This document shows positions 5,675-12,636 of a stretch of DNA of 13,587 bases, piece by piece; the first letter of the stretch is position 1; each line of letters opens with the position of its first letter. Location: contig JAJZAL010000144.1 in the NCBI GenBank assembly GCA_021799405.1, positions 1 to 13,587 of the forward strand. The letters are read 5' to 3'. This DNA comes from Acidobacteriota bacterium. GTDB lineage: Bacteria > Acidobacteriota > Terriglobia > Terriglobales > Acidobacteriaceae. The notes under the pieces are model-generated. The model was not told the origin of the DNA and searched no databases. It saw nothing but the letters and a program-made list of their open reading frames with translations. Both the position numbers and the translations under genes were made by a program.

Positions 5675-8257
5675 TCATTGCGTGAGCGCCTGGAGCGTGA
5701 GGCCGCAGACACGCGCCGGGCCGGCGGCTGGCGCCAGCGTGAAAAGGACTTTGCCTCCGCTGGCCTGCAGGTCAATTTGCGAGGCAGAAGTGACCGTTTG
5801 GCTACTGCTGCCTGATCTGACCTGGACCTTGGCGCCGGCAGGCATGTTGAGCTTCATGCGATACGCGCCCGACGGCAGCACGGTGCGCGCCATGTTGCCG
5901 ATAGCGAGATCGACTGGAGCGCTGACCTCAATCCCGCTTGGACACGGCGATCCGGGCGCGAACTCCTGAACCGGCGCTCCCAGTTCCGATGTGCCCAGCA
6001 CGTCAATGGGCCGGTCGGCCGGGCTGAAGTCGAATGTGTAGTGGCCCGGACCCTGCGCCAGCGGCTCCTGATACGTGGGCGCGAACTCCACTTGCAGCGG
6101 GTCCATACCGAGCGCTGCGCGCTGCGCTTTAAAATAGGGAAGCCAGCGCAGGTTCAGCGTGATGAGAATCCCTTTTTCGCCGCGGCTGGTGTCGCCATGG
6201 CGGATGGCGCGCACGTAAGCCTCGATGGCAGCCTTGGGATTCGCAGCCTCCATTGCGCTGCGCGCCGCCTGCAGATTGCCCGCTTTCTGGGCGGCATAAG
6301 AGTCTTGCAGAGCCGTTTGTGCCTGGAAGACATCCTGGGCATAGTGTTCCCAGTCCTGGTAGTAGCCGATCCAGTCGCGCTCGGCGGCATTCTGCGCCAG
6401 AGGCGTCATGCGCGCCAGCAAAGCGAGGCGGAGCCTGGCGCCAATTGCTTCATTGCTTTCGTCGACGAACTGGTCGAGGAATCGATCTGACGTTTCTCTG
6501 CCGAAGGCCGGCGCATCGTAGATCCAGTCGAGCAGGTAGCGCTTGCCCAGATCCTGCGCCTTTGCACCAAAGGTACGCAGGGCCATCTCACCGGCGGTTA
6601 CGTCGAGGGTTTCATCAAAGCTCGCATTCCATACCTGGTCCGAGACGTTCTTGAAGAAGAGGTCGAGCGGCCGCGTGGTCCAGTGAATGACGCCAAAGCC
6701 GGAGCTGTTTGACCAGCGCAGCAAGGAGCCGAGGCCTGCGAAGGGCGTATAGGAACGGCCCGAGAACTCGCGGTCGTCGTGCTGCGCCCAGACGATGGGA
6801 ATCACGGAGCGGTGCCTGCCGATGACGCGCAGGCGCTCCTGCACCGGATCACTGGGGAAGGCGTAGTCGTAGTCGAGCGGCATCAGCGCCACACCGCGCG
6901 GCATGAAGACATCGGCGGACGGCAGGTAGTCGAAGCGCCAGCTCCCGGCCGCCATGGTTACGTTGCTGTGGCCGGTTTCATCCAGGGCTTTGCGAAAGGC
7001 GCGCGCAATCTTGCCGATGGCGAACATGCTGGGTGCGTCCGGGTCGTGGCGCAGGCGCGGATTTGCTTCGATGGCTGAGCTGTATTCAGCGCGCCACGCG
7101 GCGGGAAACTCCTCCGGCGTGATCCCGCGCCAGGGGCTGTTGAGAGCGCCGCGAAACCACACCGCAAGTTGCGTGATCTGCGGATACATCTTCATCAGTT
7201 GCTCGATTTCAGCCCGGTAGTAGGCGTAGCCATCAGCCGTGTCGGGATTGACAAGCTGGAAGCCGTGCGTGGCGATGCGCGCCGAGGCGGGAAGCGTATG
7301 GATGACGTTCTGCGGATTGGCCGATTCGGTATCCACATCGAGCGCGAAGGTGACGCCCATGCCGCGGGCGGCCGCGAACTGGAAGACGCCCTGCATCAGG
7401 CTCTCCGCCGCCTGCACTCGTTCGCTGTCACGAGGGGGGCCCGCCGAATCGGGCAGGCTGGCATCGGCGCCGAAGACTGGACCGCTGAAGAGGCTGCCGC
7501 CGATCATCTTGCGCACGTCGAGCACGTGCTCGGTGCCCCAGTCGCGCCCGTATTTCGTGTTGGTCAGATAGCCGGTAGGCTTGGTCTGGCCGTTGAAGGT
7601 GAAAGAGTACATGGGATTGTTGCCGTAGGCATGCACCATGATCGCGTTAAAGCGCATTCGCGAGGCCTGCGTGATCCAGTGCTGCCAGTCGACCAGATTC
7701 CAGGTGGAGCAGCCGCTCAGGAAGTTGTGCCAGTCGAAGATGACGCGCTCGGCGGCGGTGGGGGCGTCATGCAGTTGCCACCCGTCGAAGGAAAAAGGCG
7801 AAGTGCGCGGCGGCGGGTTCGTCGAGTACGAAAGGTAAAATCCAAATCCCAGCTTTTCGAGCAGAGCATCGGCGGCGAAAAGCGCGGCGCGCGGAGTGGC
7901 TCCCGCGATGACGGCGATGTGCGGATCAATGACCTTAACGGCATAGCTGTCGGCGCTGTCCATCTCGCCCTTGACGGAACCAGCATAGCGCGCGGGCAGA
8001 TCCTGCGCGGTCCCGAGGTAGATGGCCGTCGCGTCCGCAGCAGCCGCGCCAATACTGAATGTCGCGGACGGATACAGCGTGTGCAGGTGGGAGGCGAGCT
8101 CGTTGGCCGCGAGCTGCTCAACAGGGTTGGCGCCGGCCACGATCGCGATCTTCGTCTGAGCGGCGCAAACGCCAGTTCCCAGAAGAACCATGAAGATGAA
8201 GGGGATGAAGGCTGATCCTCGTTGAGGTATGGAAGATGGCCCTTGGAAAGATCTCAT
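5675..8257 (-). CDS. Secreted glycoside-hydrolase-like protein, family unassigned
   Basis: An 860-residue predicted exported protein (from ATG 8257) that looks like a glycoside hydrolase, though I cannot assign a family. A hydrophobic signal spans residues 17-32 (FIPFIFMVLLGTGVCA). Residues about 36-158 resemble the non-catalytic N-terminal alpha/beta domain found ahead of the barrel in GH20, GH67 and GH115 proteins (VEQLAANELASHLHTLYP, then AIYLGTAQDLP). From about 170 a putative (beta/alpha)8 barrel begins: IFDWHNFLSGCSTWN (173-187), FNAIMVHAYGNN (203-214), VTFALDVDTES (302-312), VWFRGALNSPWRG (366-378), IVWAQHDDREFSGR (488-501), GFGVIHWTTRPLD (520-532). A helical section follows, then a probable beta-sandwich near the C-terminus. 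The frame is open to 8350, but AAGGGAG precedes ATG 8257. The catalytic residues are unknown. It is cotranscribed with the esterase-like gene. Confidence 0.72.
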   Translation of the reverse strand: MRSFQGPSSIPQRGSAFIPFIFMVLLGTGVCAAQTKIAIVAGANPVEQLAANELASHLHTLYPSATFSIGAAAADATAIYLGTAQDLPARYAGSVKGEMDSADSYAVKVIDPHIAVIAGATPRAALFAADALLEKLGFGFYLSYSTNPPPRTSPFSFDGWQLHDAPTAAERVIFDWHNFLSGCSTWNLVDWQHWITQASRMRFNAIMVHAYGNNPMYSFTFNGQTKPTGYLTNTKYGRDWGTEHVLDVRKMIGGSLFSGPVFGADASLPDSAGPPRDSERVQAAESLMQGVFQFAAARGMGVTFALDVDTESANPQNVIHTLPASARIATHGFQLVNPDTADGYAYYRAEIEQLMKMYPQITQLAVWFRGALNSPWRGITPEEFPAAWRAEYSSAIEANPRLRHDPDAPSMFAIGKIARAFRKALDETGHSNVTMAAGSWRFDYLPSADVFMPRGVALMPLDYDYAFPSDPVQERLRVIGRHRSVIPIVWAQHDDREFSGRSYTPFAGLGSLLRWSNSSGFGVIHWTTRPLDLFFKNVSDQVWNASFDETLDVTAGEMALRTFGAKAQDLGKRYLLDWIYDAPAFGRETSDRFLDQFVDESNEAIGARLRLALLARMTPLAQNAAERDWIGYYQDWEHYAQDVFQAQTALQDSYAAQKAGNLQAARSAMEAANPKAAIEAYVRAIRHGDTSRGEKGILITLNLRWLPYFKAQRAALGMDPLQVEFAPTYQEPLAQGPGHYTFDFSPADRPIDVLGTSELGAPVQEFAPGSPCPSGIEVSAPVDLAIGNMARTVLPSGAYRMKLNMPAGAKVQVRSGSSSQTVTSASQIDLQASGGKVLFTLAPAAGPARVCGLTLQALTQ

Positions 8258-8267
8258 GGATATCGAA

Positions 8268-8274
8268 CTCCCTT
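8268..8274 (-). promoter_or_regulatory. Ribosome binding site deciding the GH-like gene start
   Basis: AAGGGAG on the minus strand stands 10 nt before ATG 8257. The upstream ATG 8350 lies outside the candidate promoter and would put 31 extra residues before the signal peptide, so 8257 is preferred. Confidence 0.6.
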
Positions 8275-8311
8275 TCGCCGCAGTCTCTTGTTTCCATTCG
8301 GATGCGCTCGC

Positions 8312-8341
8312 ATTGTACCGTCTCATCAAGCAGTTTGAAAA
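8312..8341 (-). promoter_or_regulatory. Candidate sigma-70 promoter of the GH-like/esterase operon
   Basis: On the minus strand TTTTCA (8341-8336, four of six matches to TTGACA) and TACAAT (8317-8312, five of six matches to TATAAT) are separated by 18 nt. Transcription would start near 8305, about 48 nt before ATG 8257. This also argues against the upstream ATG 8350. Sequence-only prediction. Confidence 0.4.
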
Positions 8342-8397
8342 AGCCGGCAAAGATCGCAGCGGAAAATCCCAACTTCCGATGGAGTCGTTTTAGAAAC

Positions 8398-8409
8398 TTC
8401 TCATGAGAA
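8398..8409. promoter_or_regulatory. 12-bp perfect palindrome, possible operator
   Basis: TTCTCATGAGAA is a perfect dyad in the 206-bp divergent gap between the GH-like gene and the 970-residue protein gene. It is 55 bp upstream of GTG 8464 and about 57 bp upstream of the minus-strand candidate -35. Position and symmetry suit a repressor or activator site for either gene. No regulator gene is visible in the window. Confidence 0.3.
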
Positions 8410-8451
8410 AAGGCCTATTCTGGTCCCGCGCATGCTGGAAACCTCTTATCT

Positions 8452-8457
8452 GGAGGG
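8452..8457 (+). promoter_or_regulatory. Strong ribosome binding site deciding a GTG start
   Basis: GGAGGG lies 6 nt before GTG 8464. The reading frame has no ATG between the in-frame TGA at 8404-8406 and this GTG, so the GTG start is well supported. Confidence 0.75.
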
Positions 8458-8463
8458 TTTCCG

Positions 8464-11376
8464 GTGCTCGTCGCCTTACTCGCATGCGCCGCCAGGCTTG
8501 GCTGCCGCAGGGTCTTCTGGCTCTGCGTGGCGCTGGCGCCCGTGGCGGCATGGGCGGGCGGACCCAAGTACGTAGCCGGGGTGAGTTACTTCAATCCCGC
8601 GGTGGTGGGCCAGCCCGTGCACTGGGCCGGCGGGCAGGTGAACTACTACGTCGATCAGGGACCGCTGAATGCTTCGATCACCAACCAGCAGGCGACGGCG
8701 ATGGTGGATGCGGCGGCGGCGTTGTGGAGCGCGGTTTCGACCGCCGGGGTGACGCTGACGGACAAGGGCTCGCTGAACGAGGATGTGAGCGGGGCGAACA
8801 TTGTAGCGGCTTCCACGACCGGCCAGATCGCGCAGCCGGCCGATGTGACCCCTGCGGCCACGAATGATCCGCTTGGCGTGATCTACGACGCGGACGGTTC
8901 AGTGATCGACACGCTCTTTGGTAAGGGCACGAGCGAGCCAGACACCTGCCAGAACAATGGCGTGATGGTATGGCTCGACAACATCAATCCTGACGCCACC
9001 ATTGCTCACGGCATCATCATTCTCAACGGGCTCTGCGCCACCAGTTCGGCCCTGCTGGAGATGATGAACTACGAACTGGAGCGGGCTTTCGGACGCATCC
9101 TGGGGCTCGATTATTCGCAGGTGAATCCCGGCGCGCTGACGAACGGCGAACCGGACGGCACCGAGGGCTGGCCGGTGATGCAGCCGCTGAGCGGCACCTG
9201 TTCGGCCGGCGGAGGCACCTGCATCCCCAATCCGACGCTGCTGCGCTATGACGATATCGCCGCGCTGAATCGCATCTATCCCATCACCGCCGCGAACCTG
9301 GCCAGCTTTCCCGGCAAGCAGATCACGGCGGCAAATACGGTGTCGATTCAGGGGACGGTCACCTTTCGTACCGGATATGGCATGCAGGGCGTGAACGTGG
9401 TGGCGCGTCCGCTGGACGGCAACGGCAATCCGCTCTACCAGTACACGGTGAGCTTTGTCTCCGGGGCCTATTTCAACGGCCAGCACGGCAATCCCGTTAC
9501 CGGCTGGACGGATGCGAATGGGAGCCGGTACGACATGTGGGGTTCGAACGACCCGGCAATGCAGGGCTATTTTGACCTGAGCGGCATCCCACTGCCGCCG
9601 GGCGTGACCACGGCCGATTATCAGGTGACGTTTGAGGCCATCAATCCGCTGTATATTCTTACCGACTCTGTTGGGCCGTACATTGACGGGCAGGCTACTC
9701 CGTCGGGCACGCCGCAGGCCATGACCATTTCCGGCATGCAGGCGGGCAGTACGAAGATGCTCGCCGTCAACGTGGCGAATTCGGCGGCGGGCGGCTACCG
9801 CGACGCCATCGGCACAGAGGCTGCTCCGCGGATGCTGCCTGCCAGCGGCTACTGGAGCGGGCGGCTGAGCCAGGTGAGCCAGAGTGACTGGTTCAGCTTT
9901 CCGGTGCGCGGCGGGCGCACCTTTACCGTGGTGACACAGGCTGTGGACGAGACCGGCGCGCCGACCGAATCGAAGGCCATGCCTTCGATTGGCGTGTGGG
10001 ACGGCTTCGATCCCGTGGGTGCGCCGGCGCTGGCCGCGGCGCCCGGCATGAATGGCCTGGCCACGGGCGAAAGCTGGCTGCGGGTGACGGCCAGTGCCGA
10101 CGATGTGGCGCGCATCGGCATCGCCGACCAGCGCGGTGACGGCAGGCCCGACTATGCGTATAACGGCTGGGTGCTCTACGCGGATACGGTCTCGCCCACG
10201 CGCTTGCCAGCATCGGGCGGCCCCATCGTGATTCACGGCATGGGCTTCCGGCTGGCGGATACGGTGCTGGTAGGCGGGCAGCCGGCGCTCGTGACCAGCA
10301 TCTCGCCCAATGAGATCACGGCCATTGCGCCGGCGGCGGCCTCGGGCGTCACCGGCTCGGTCGATGTGGAAGTAGACGACCAGCCGCTTTTCTATGCAGC
10401 AGCCATCATCTCTGGAGGCGTGAGCTATGATGCGGGCGCGGGCGATTCCATGACGCTGGTCACCGCGCCCGCGAACACGGTACCGATCGCAACGCCCATT
10501 CCCTTCACAGTGCAGGCGCTCGGCGCAGACATGACACCTGCCGGCGGCGTGACTGTCACCTACACCGTGACCAGCGGAACGGCGACGCTTGCCTGTGGGC
10601 TGCCCGCTTGTTCGGTGACGACCACCGGCGACGGCTTCGCCACCATGACCGTGATGGCGGCCGGCAGCACGTGGTCGATTGTGACGGCCACGCTGACCAA
10701 CGGGGCGAGCCTCAAGGCGGAGTTTATGGGCGGAACGCCGCCGGCGATTACGGCGCTGACGCCGCAGCTTTCGCTGGCGGCAGGCGCAACGTTTACGTGG
10801 ACGGTGCAGACGCTCGTCCTGAACAACGGCGTGCCCGTGAGCGGACAGACGGTGACGTGGCAGAGCGGGGCGAGCGGCATCGCCGTCGCGGGTTCCAGCA
10901 CCGCTCTCACCGGAGCCAACGGCATTGCTGCCAAGACGCTGACCGTGGGGCCGCTCGCCGAGGGCCAGACGGCCAGCATCAACGCCTGCCTGAACGGGAC
11001 CAATCAGTGCGTCGCCTTCACGGCCTTCGGCGCGCGGACGGAGTATGCCGGTCTGCAAGCTGTCTCTGGAACCGCGCAGAGCCTCGCTGCTACGGGCATC
11101 ACGCTGCGCCTGCTCGACATGAACGGCAACCCGATGGCAGGCGGCACGGTGGCGCTCTCTCAGGCGCTCTACGCATGGACGCCGCCCTGTGCTCCGCACA
11201 CCGTCTGCACGCAAGGTGCACAATTGGTGACACAAACGGCAATCGCCACCTCGGCGCTGGACGGTACGGTGACCTTCACGCCGGTCACGCTGCCGGGTGT
11301 GGCGACGAATCTGCTGGGGCTGGCATCCAGCGGAAACACGGCAACGGTCAGCGTGGCGATTGAACAGCACCCATGA
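8464..11376 (+). CDS. Secreted pseudo-matrixin with PPC-like, IPT/TIG and Ig-like domains
   Basis: A 970-residue predicted exported or surface protein starting at GTG. Residues about 1-32 are a signal peptide (FWLCVALAPVAAWA before GGPKY). Residues about 33-275 resemble the matrixin-type metallopeptidase domain, but the expected HExxHxxGxxH site reads RAFGRILGLDY (207-217). The three zinc histidines are Arg207, Arg211 and Tyr217 and the catalytic Glu is Ala208, while the Gly-x-Asp scaffold remains. It should therefore not bind catalytic zinc. A transthyretin/carboxypeptidase-regulatory-like segment follows (about 285-445), then a PPC-like beta domain (about 455-565, SDWFSFPV), an IPT/TIG domain (about 573-655, GGPIVIHGMGFRLADTVLVG) and two or three Big-like Ig repeats to the end. 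No sortase signal or membrane anchor is seen. Likely role is adhesion or binding, by inference only. It is divergent from the GH-like operon. Confidence 0.75.
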   Translation: MLVALLACAARLGCRRVFWLCVALAPVAAWAGGPKYVAGVSYFNPAVVGQPVHWAGGQVNYYVDQGPLNASITNQQATAMVDAAAALWSAVSTAGVTLTDKGSLNEDVSGANIVAASTTGQIAQPADVTPAATNDPLGVIYDADGSVIDTLFGKGTSEPDTCQNNGVMVWLDNINPDATIAHGIIILNGLCATSSALLEMMNYELERAFGRILGLDYSQVNPGALTNGEPDGTEGWPVMQPLSGTCSAGGGTCIPNPTLLRYDDIAALNRIYPITAANLASFPGKQITAANTVSIQGTVTFRTGYGMQGVNVVARPLDGNGNPLYQYTVSFVSGAYFNGQHGNPVTGWTDANGSRYDMWGSNDPAMQGYFDLSGIPLPPGVTTADYQVTFEAINPLYILTDSVGPYIDGQATPSGTPQAMTISGMQAGSTKMLAVNVANSAAGGYRDAIGTEAAPRMLPASGYWSGRLSQVSQSDWFSFPVRGGRTFTVVTQAVDETGAPTESKAMPSIGVWDGFDPVGAPALAAAPGMNGLATGESWLRVTASADDVARIGIADQRGDGRPDYAYNGWVLYADTVSPTRLPASGGPIVIHGMGFRLADTVLVGGQPALVTSISPNEITAIAPAAASGVTGSVDVEVDDQPLFYAAAIISGGVSYDAGAGDSMTLVTAPANTVPIATPIPFTVQALGADMTPAGGVTVTYTVTSGTATLACGLPACSVTTTGDGFATMTVMAAGSTWSIVTATLTNGASLKAEFMGGTPPAITALTPQLSLAAGATFTWTVQTLVLNNGVPVSGQTVTWQSGASGIAVAGSSTALTGANGIAAKTLTVGPLAEGQTASINACLNGTNQCVAFTAFGARTEYAGLQAVSGTAQSLAATGITLRLLDMNGNPMAGGTVALSQALYAWTPPCAPHTVCTQGAQLVTQTAIATSALDGTVTFTPVTLPGVATNLLGLASSGNTATVSVAIEQHP

Positions 11377-11619
11377 GGGCTGTTATCAGGGAACAGTTGT
11401 CGGCTCGCAGTATCGGCCGTAGCGCACGATTCGGCGTCCGTTGAGAACCGATGAAGTATTCGTGCGCGTAGAGATGCATAAGACAACAAGACGCCAGATT
11501 GATCAAAATGCCCGCAAATCTGCTCTTTCGACGCAGTCGCTTCTGCCGCACCAGTCGAAAGGCACGCCTGTTTCAGGCACTGATAACTGACAACTGATCC
11601 CTGTTCTCTGGTCCCTGCC
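11377..11619. repeat. Convergent intergenic region bounded by inverted heptamer repeats
   Basis: This 243-bp gap between the pseudo-matrixin gene and purU has no convincing gene. Its left end carries GGGAACAGTTGTC (11389-11401). Its right end carries the inverted near-copy GACAACTGATCCC (11589-11601), 12 of 13 bases matching. Between them are an 8-bp perfect dyad, GCGCACGA / TCGTGCGC (11422-11429 and 11460-11467), and a small hairpin GCCTG-TTT-CAGGC (11566-11578). The layout is that of a short palindromic or MITE-like insertion, or a long bidirectional terminator structure. Short frames here do not look coding. Confidence 0.5.
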
Positions 11620-11621
11620 TC
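11580..11621 (+). repeat. Degenerate heptanucleotide tandem repeat (CTGNNNN x6)
   Basis: Six consecutive 7-mers each begin with CTG: CTGATAA, CTGACAA, CTGATCC, CTGTTCT, CTGGTCC, CTGCCTC. The array runs into the purU stop codon. On the opposite strand the left end of the same gap (11383-11403) has CCGACAA, CTGTTCC and CTGATAA in register. The units are too short and lack spacers, so this is not a CRISPR array. It resembles short tandemly repeated heptamers known from some bacterial genomes. Confidence 0.6.
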
Positions 11622-12492
11622 AGTCGAAGACCACCGTCTTATTGCCGTAGCAGAGGATGCGGCGGTCGAGGTGCCAGCGGACGGCGCGGGAGAGGACCAT
11701 GCGCTCGAGATCGCGGCCGCGGGCGATCAGGTCTTCCACCTGGTCGCGGTGGGAGATGCGGGCGACGTCCTGTTCGATGATGGGGCCGTCGTCCAGCACC
11801 TCGGTCACGTAATGGCTCGTCGCGCCGATGAGCTTAACGCCGCGTGCGTGTGCGGCGTGGTAGGGACGCGCGCCGGTGAAGGCGGGCAGAAACGAGTGGT
11901 GCACGTTGATGATGCCGGCCGGATAGCGGGAGACAAAGCCGGGCGAGAGAATCTGCATGTAGCGGGCCAGCACTACCAGCTCGATGCCGTGCAGTGCGAG
12001 CAGTTCCATCTGCTGTGCTTCGGCTTCTGCGCGCGTAGCCGCCGTGATGGGGATGTACTCGAAGGGAATGTTGTTGAAAGCGGCGAGATTTTCTACGGCG
12101 CGGTGATTCGAGACGATGATGGGAATCTCGCAGTGCAGCTCCCCGGTACGCCAGCGATAGAGGAGGTCGGCGACGCAGTGAAGATATTGCGAGCAGAAGA
12201 GCGCCATGCGAGGACGGCGGGCGCTCGAAGTCAACTGCCACCTCATGCCCAGTTCGGCGGCCATGGGCGCGAAGGCGGCTTTGAATGCTTCGAGATCGAA
12301 GCCGGTTGCGCCCTCATCCCCTGAGCCGTTCAAATCCCACTCCACACGCATGAAGAAGAGGCCCAGATCGTGGTCGATGTGCTGATCGGCGTGCAGGATG
12401 TTGGCGCCGTGCTCGTAGAGCAGGCCGGAGACGCGCGCCACCAGACCCTTGCGGTCCGGGCAGTCGATAAGAAGTACGGCGGAGTGTTTCAT
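11620..12492 (-). CDS. purU: Formyltetrahydrofolate deformylase (PurU)
   Basis: A cytosolic enzyme that hydrolyses 10-formyl-THF to formate and THF. It balances the one-carbon pool and supplies formate for PurT-type purine synthesis. The length of 290 residues is normal (about 280 in E. coli). The N-terminal ACT domain (about 1-85) starts with AVLLIDCPDRKGLVARVSGL and typically senses glycine and methionine in E. coli. The formyl-transferase domain (about 94-290) has SNH (128-130), ARYMQILSP (176-184), and NVHHSFLPAF (196-205) with Asn196 and His198. TEVLDDGPIIEQD (230-242) carries the catalytic Asp, best matched by Asp234. The Shine-Dalgarno sequence before ATG 12492 is weak (CTGAAGTAAAG). 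The gene is divergent from GH105 and convergent with the pseudo-matrixin gene, so it is probably monocistronic. Confidence 0.97.
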   Translation of the reverse strand: MKHSAVLLIDCPDRKGLVARVSGLLYEHGANILHADQHIDHDLGLFFMRVEWDLNGSGDEGATGFDLEAFKAAFAPMAAELGMRWQLTSSARRPRMALFCSQYLHCVADLLYRWRTGELHCEIPIIVSNHRAVENLAAFNNIPFEYIPITAATRAEAEAQQMELLALHGIELVVLARYMQILSPGFVSRYPAGIINVHHSFLPAFTGARPYHAAHARGVKLIGATSHYVTEVLDDGPIIEQDVARISHRDQVEDLIARGRDLERMVLSRAVRWHLDRRILCYGNKTVVFD

Positions 12493-12636
12493 CTTTACTT
12501 CAGATTACAGCCAATTGTGCGCTCGCCGCGCGAAGACGAGCCTGCTGGCAGTCATTTAGAATCCTTTTCGTCTTTCTCTGAGCGATGGGAACGATGCCTA
12601 CGCACGAACCCATCGTAGTCGTATTTTTTGTGAGGC
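12493..12636. promoter_or_regulatory. Divergent intergenic region, purU / GH105
   Basis: This 144-bp gap should contain promoters for both genes. I could not place a convincing -35/-10 pair in either direction. Its right third holds a stem-loop and T tract just ahead of GH105, listed separately. No open frame here looks coding. Confidence 0.4.
12583..12629 (+). promoter_or_regulatory. Leader stem-loops with T tract upstream of GH105
   Basis: CGATGGG (12583-12589) pairs perfectly with CCCATCG (12609-12615). Alternatively CTACG (12598-12602) pairs with CGTAG (12614-12618), and CGATG (12592-12596) also fits CATCG (12611-12615). TTTTTT (12624-12629) follows, 7 nt before ATG 12637. Mutually exclusive stems plus a T run could form a transcription attenuator, or simply an operator dyad. 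Confidence 0.3.

Noticed and set aside
4777..5685. A 302-codon plus-strand frame antisense to the esterase-like gene
   Set aside because: It lies opposite the catalytic domain of a clear serine hydrolase. Its translation is low-complexity Ala/Val/Asp-rich with no family feature.
7169..8215. A 348-codon plus-strand frame antisense to the GH-like gene
   Set aside because: It shows antisense-type composition, no ribosome site and no motifs, and it lies fully inside a gene with clear protein structure.
8403..8867. A 154-codon plus-strand frame overlapping the start of the pseudo-matrixin gene, possibly a leader peptide
   Set aside because: It has no ribosome site and its Arg/Gly-rich translation shows no signal or domain. 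The GTG 8464 frame has GGAGGG at ideal spacing.
8899..11370. An 823-codon open frame on the minus strand, antisense to the pseudo-matrixin gene
   Set aside because: Its translation is rich in Arg, His, Gly and Ala with no domain motif, as expected opposite a GC-biased gene. The plus-strand gene has a strong ribosome site, a signal peptide and recognisable domains.
11348..11551. A 67-codon minus-strand frame in the purU/pseudo-matrixin gap
   Set aside because: There is no ribosome site, it overlaps the end of a real gene, and its translation shows no recognisable pattern.
11580..11621. Heptamer array considered as a CRISPR fragment
   Set aside because: Units are 7 nt and contiguous, with no unique spacers and no cas genes nearby.
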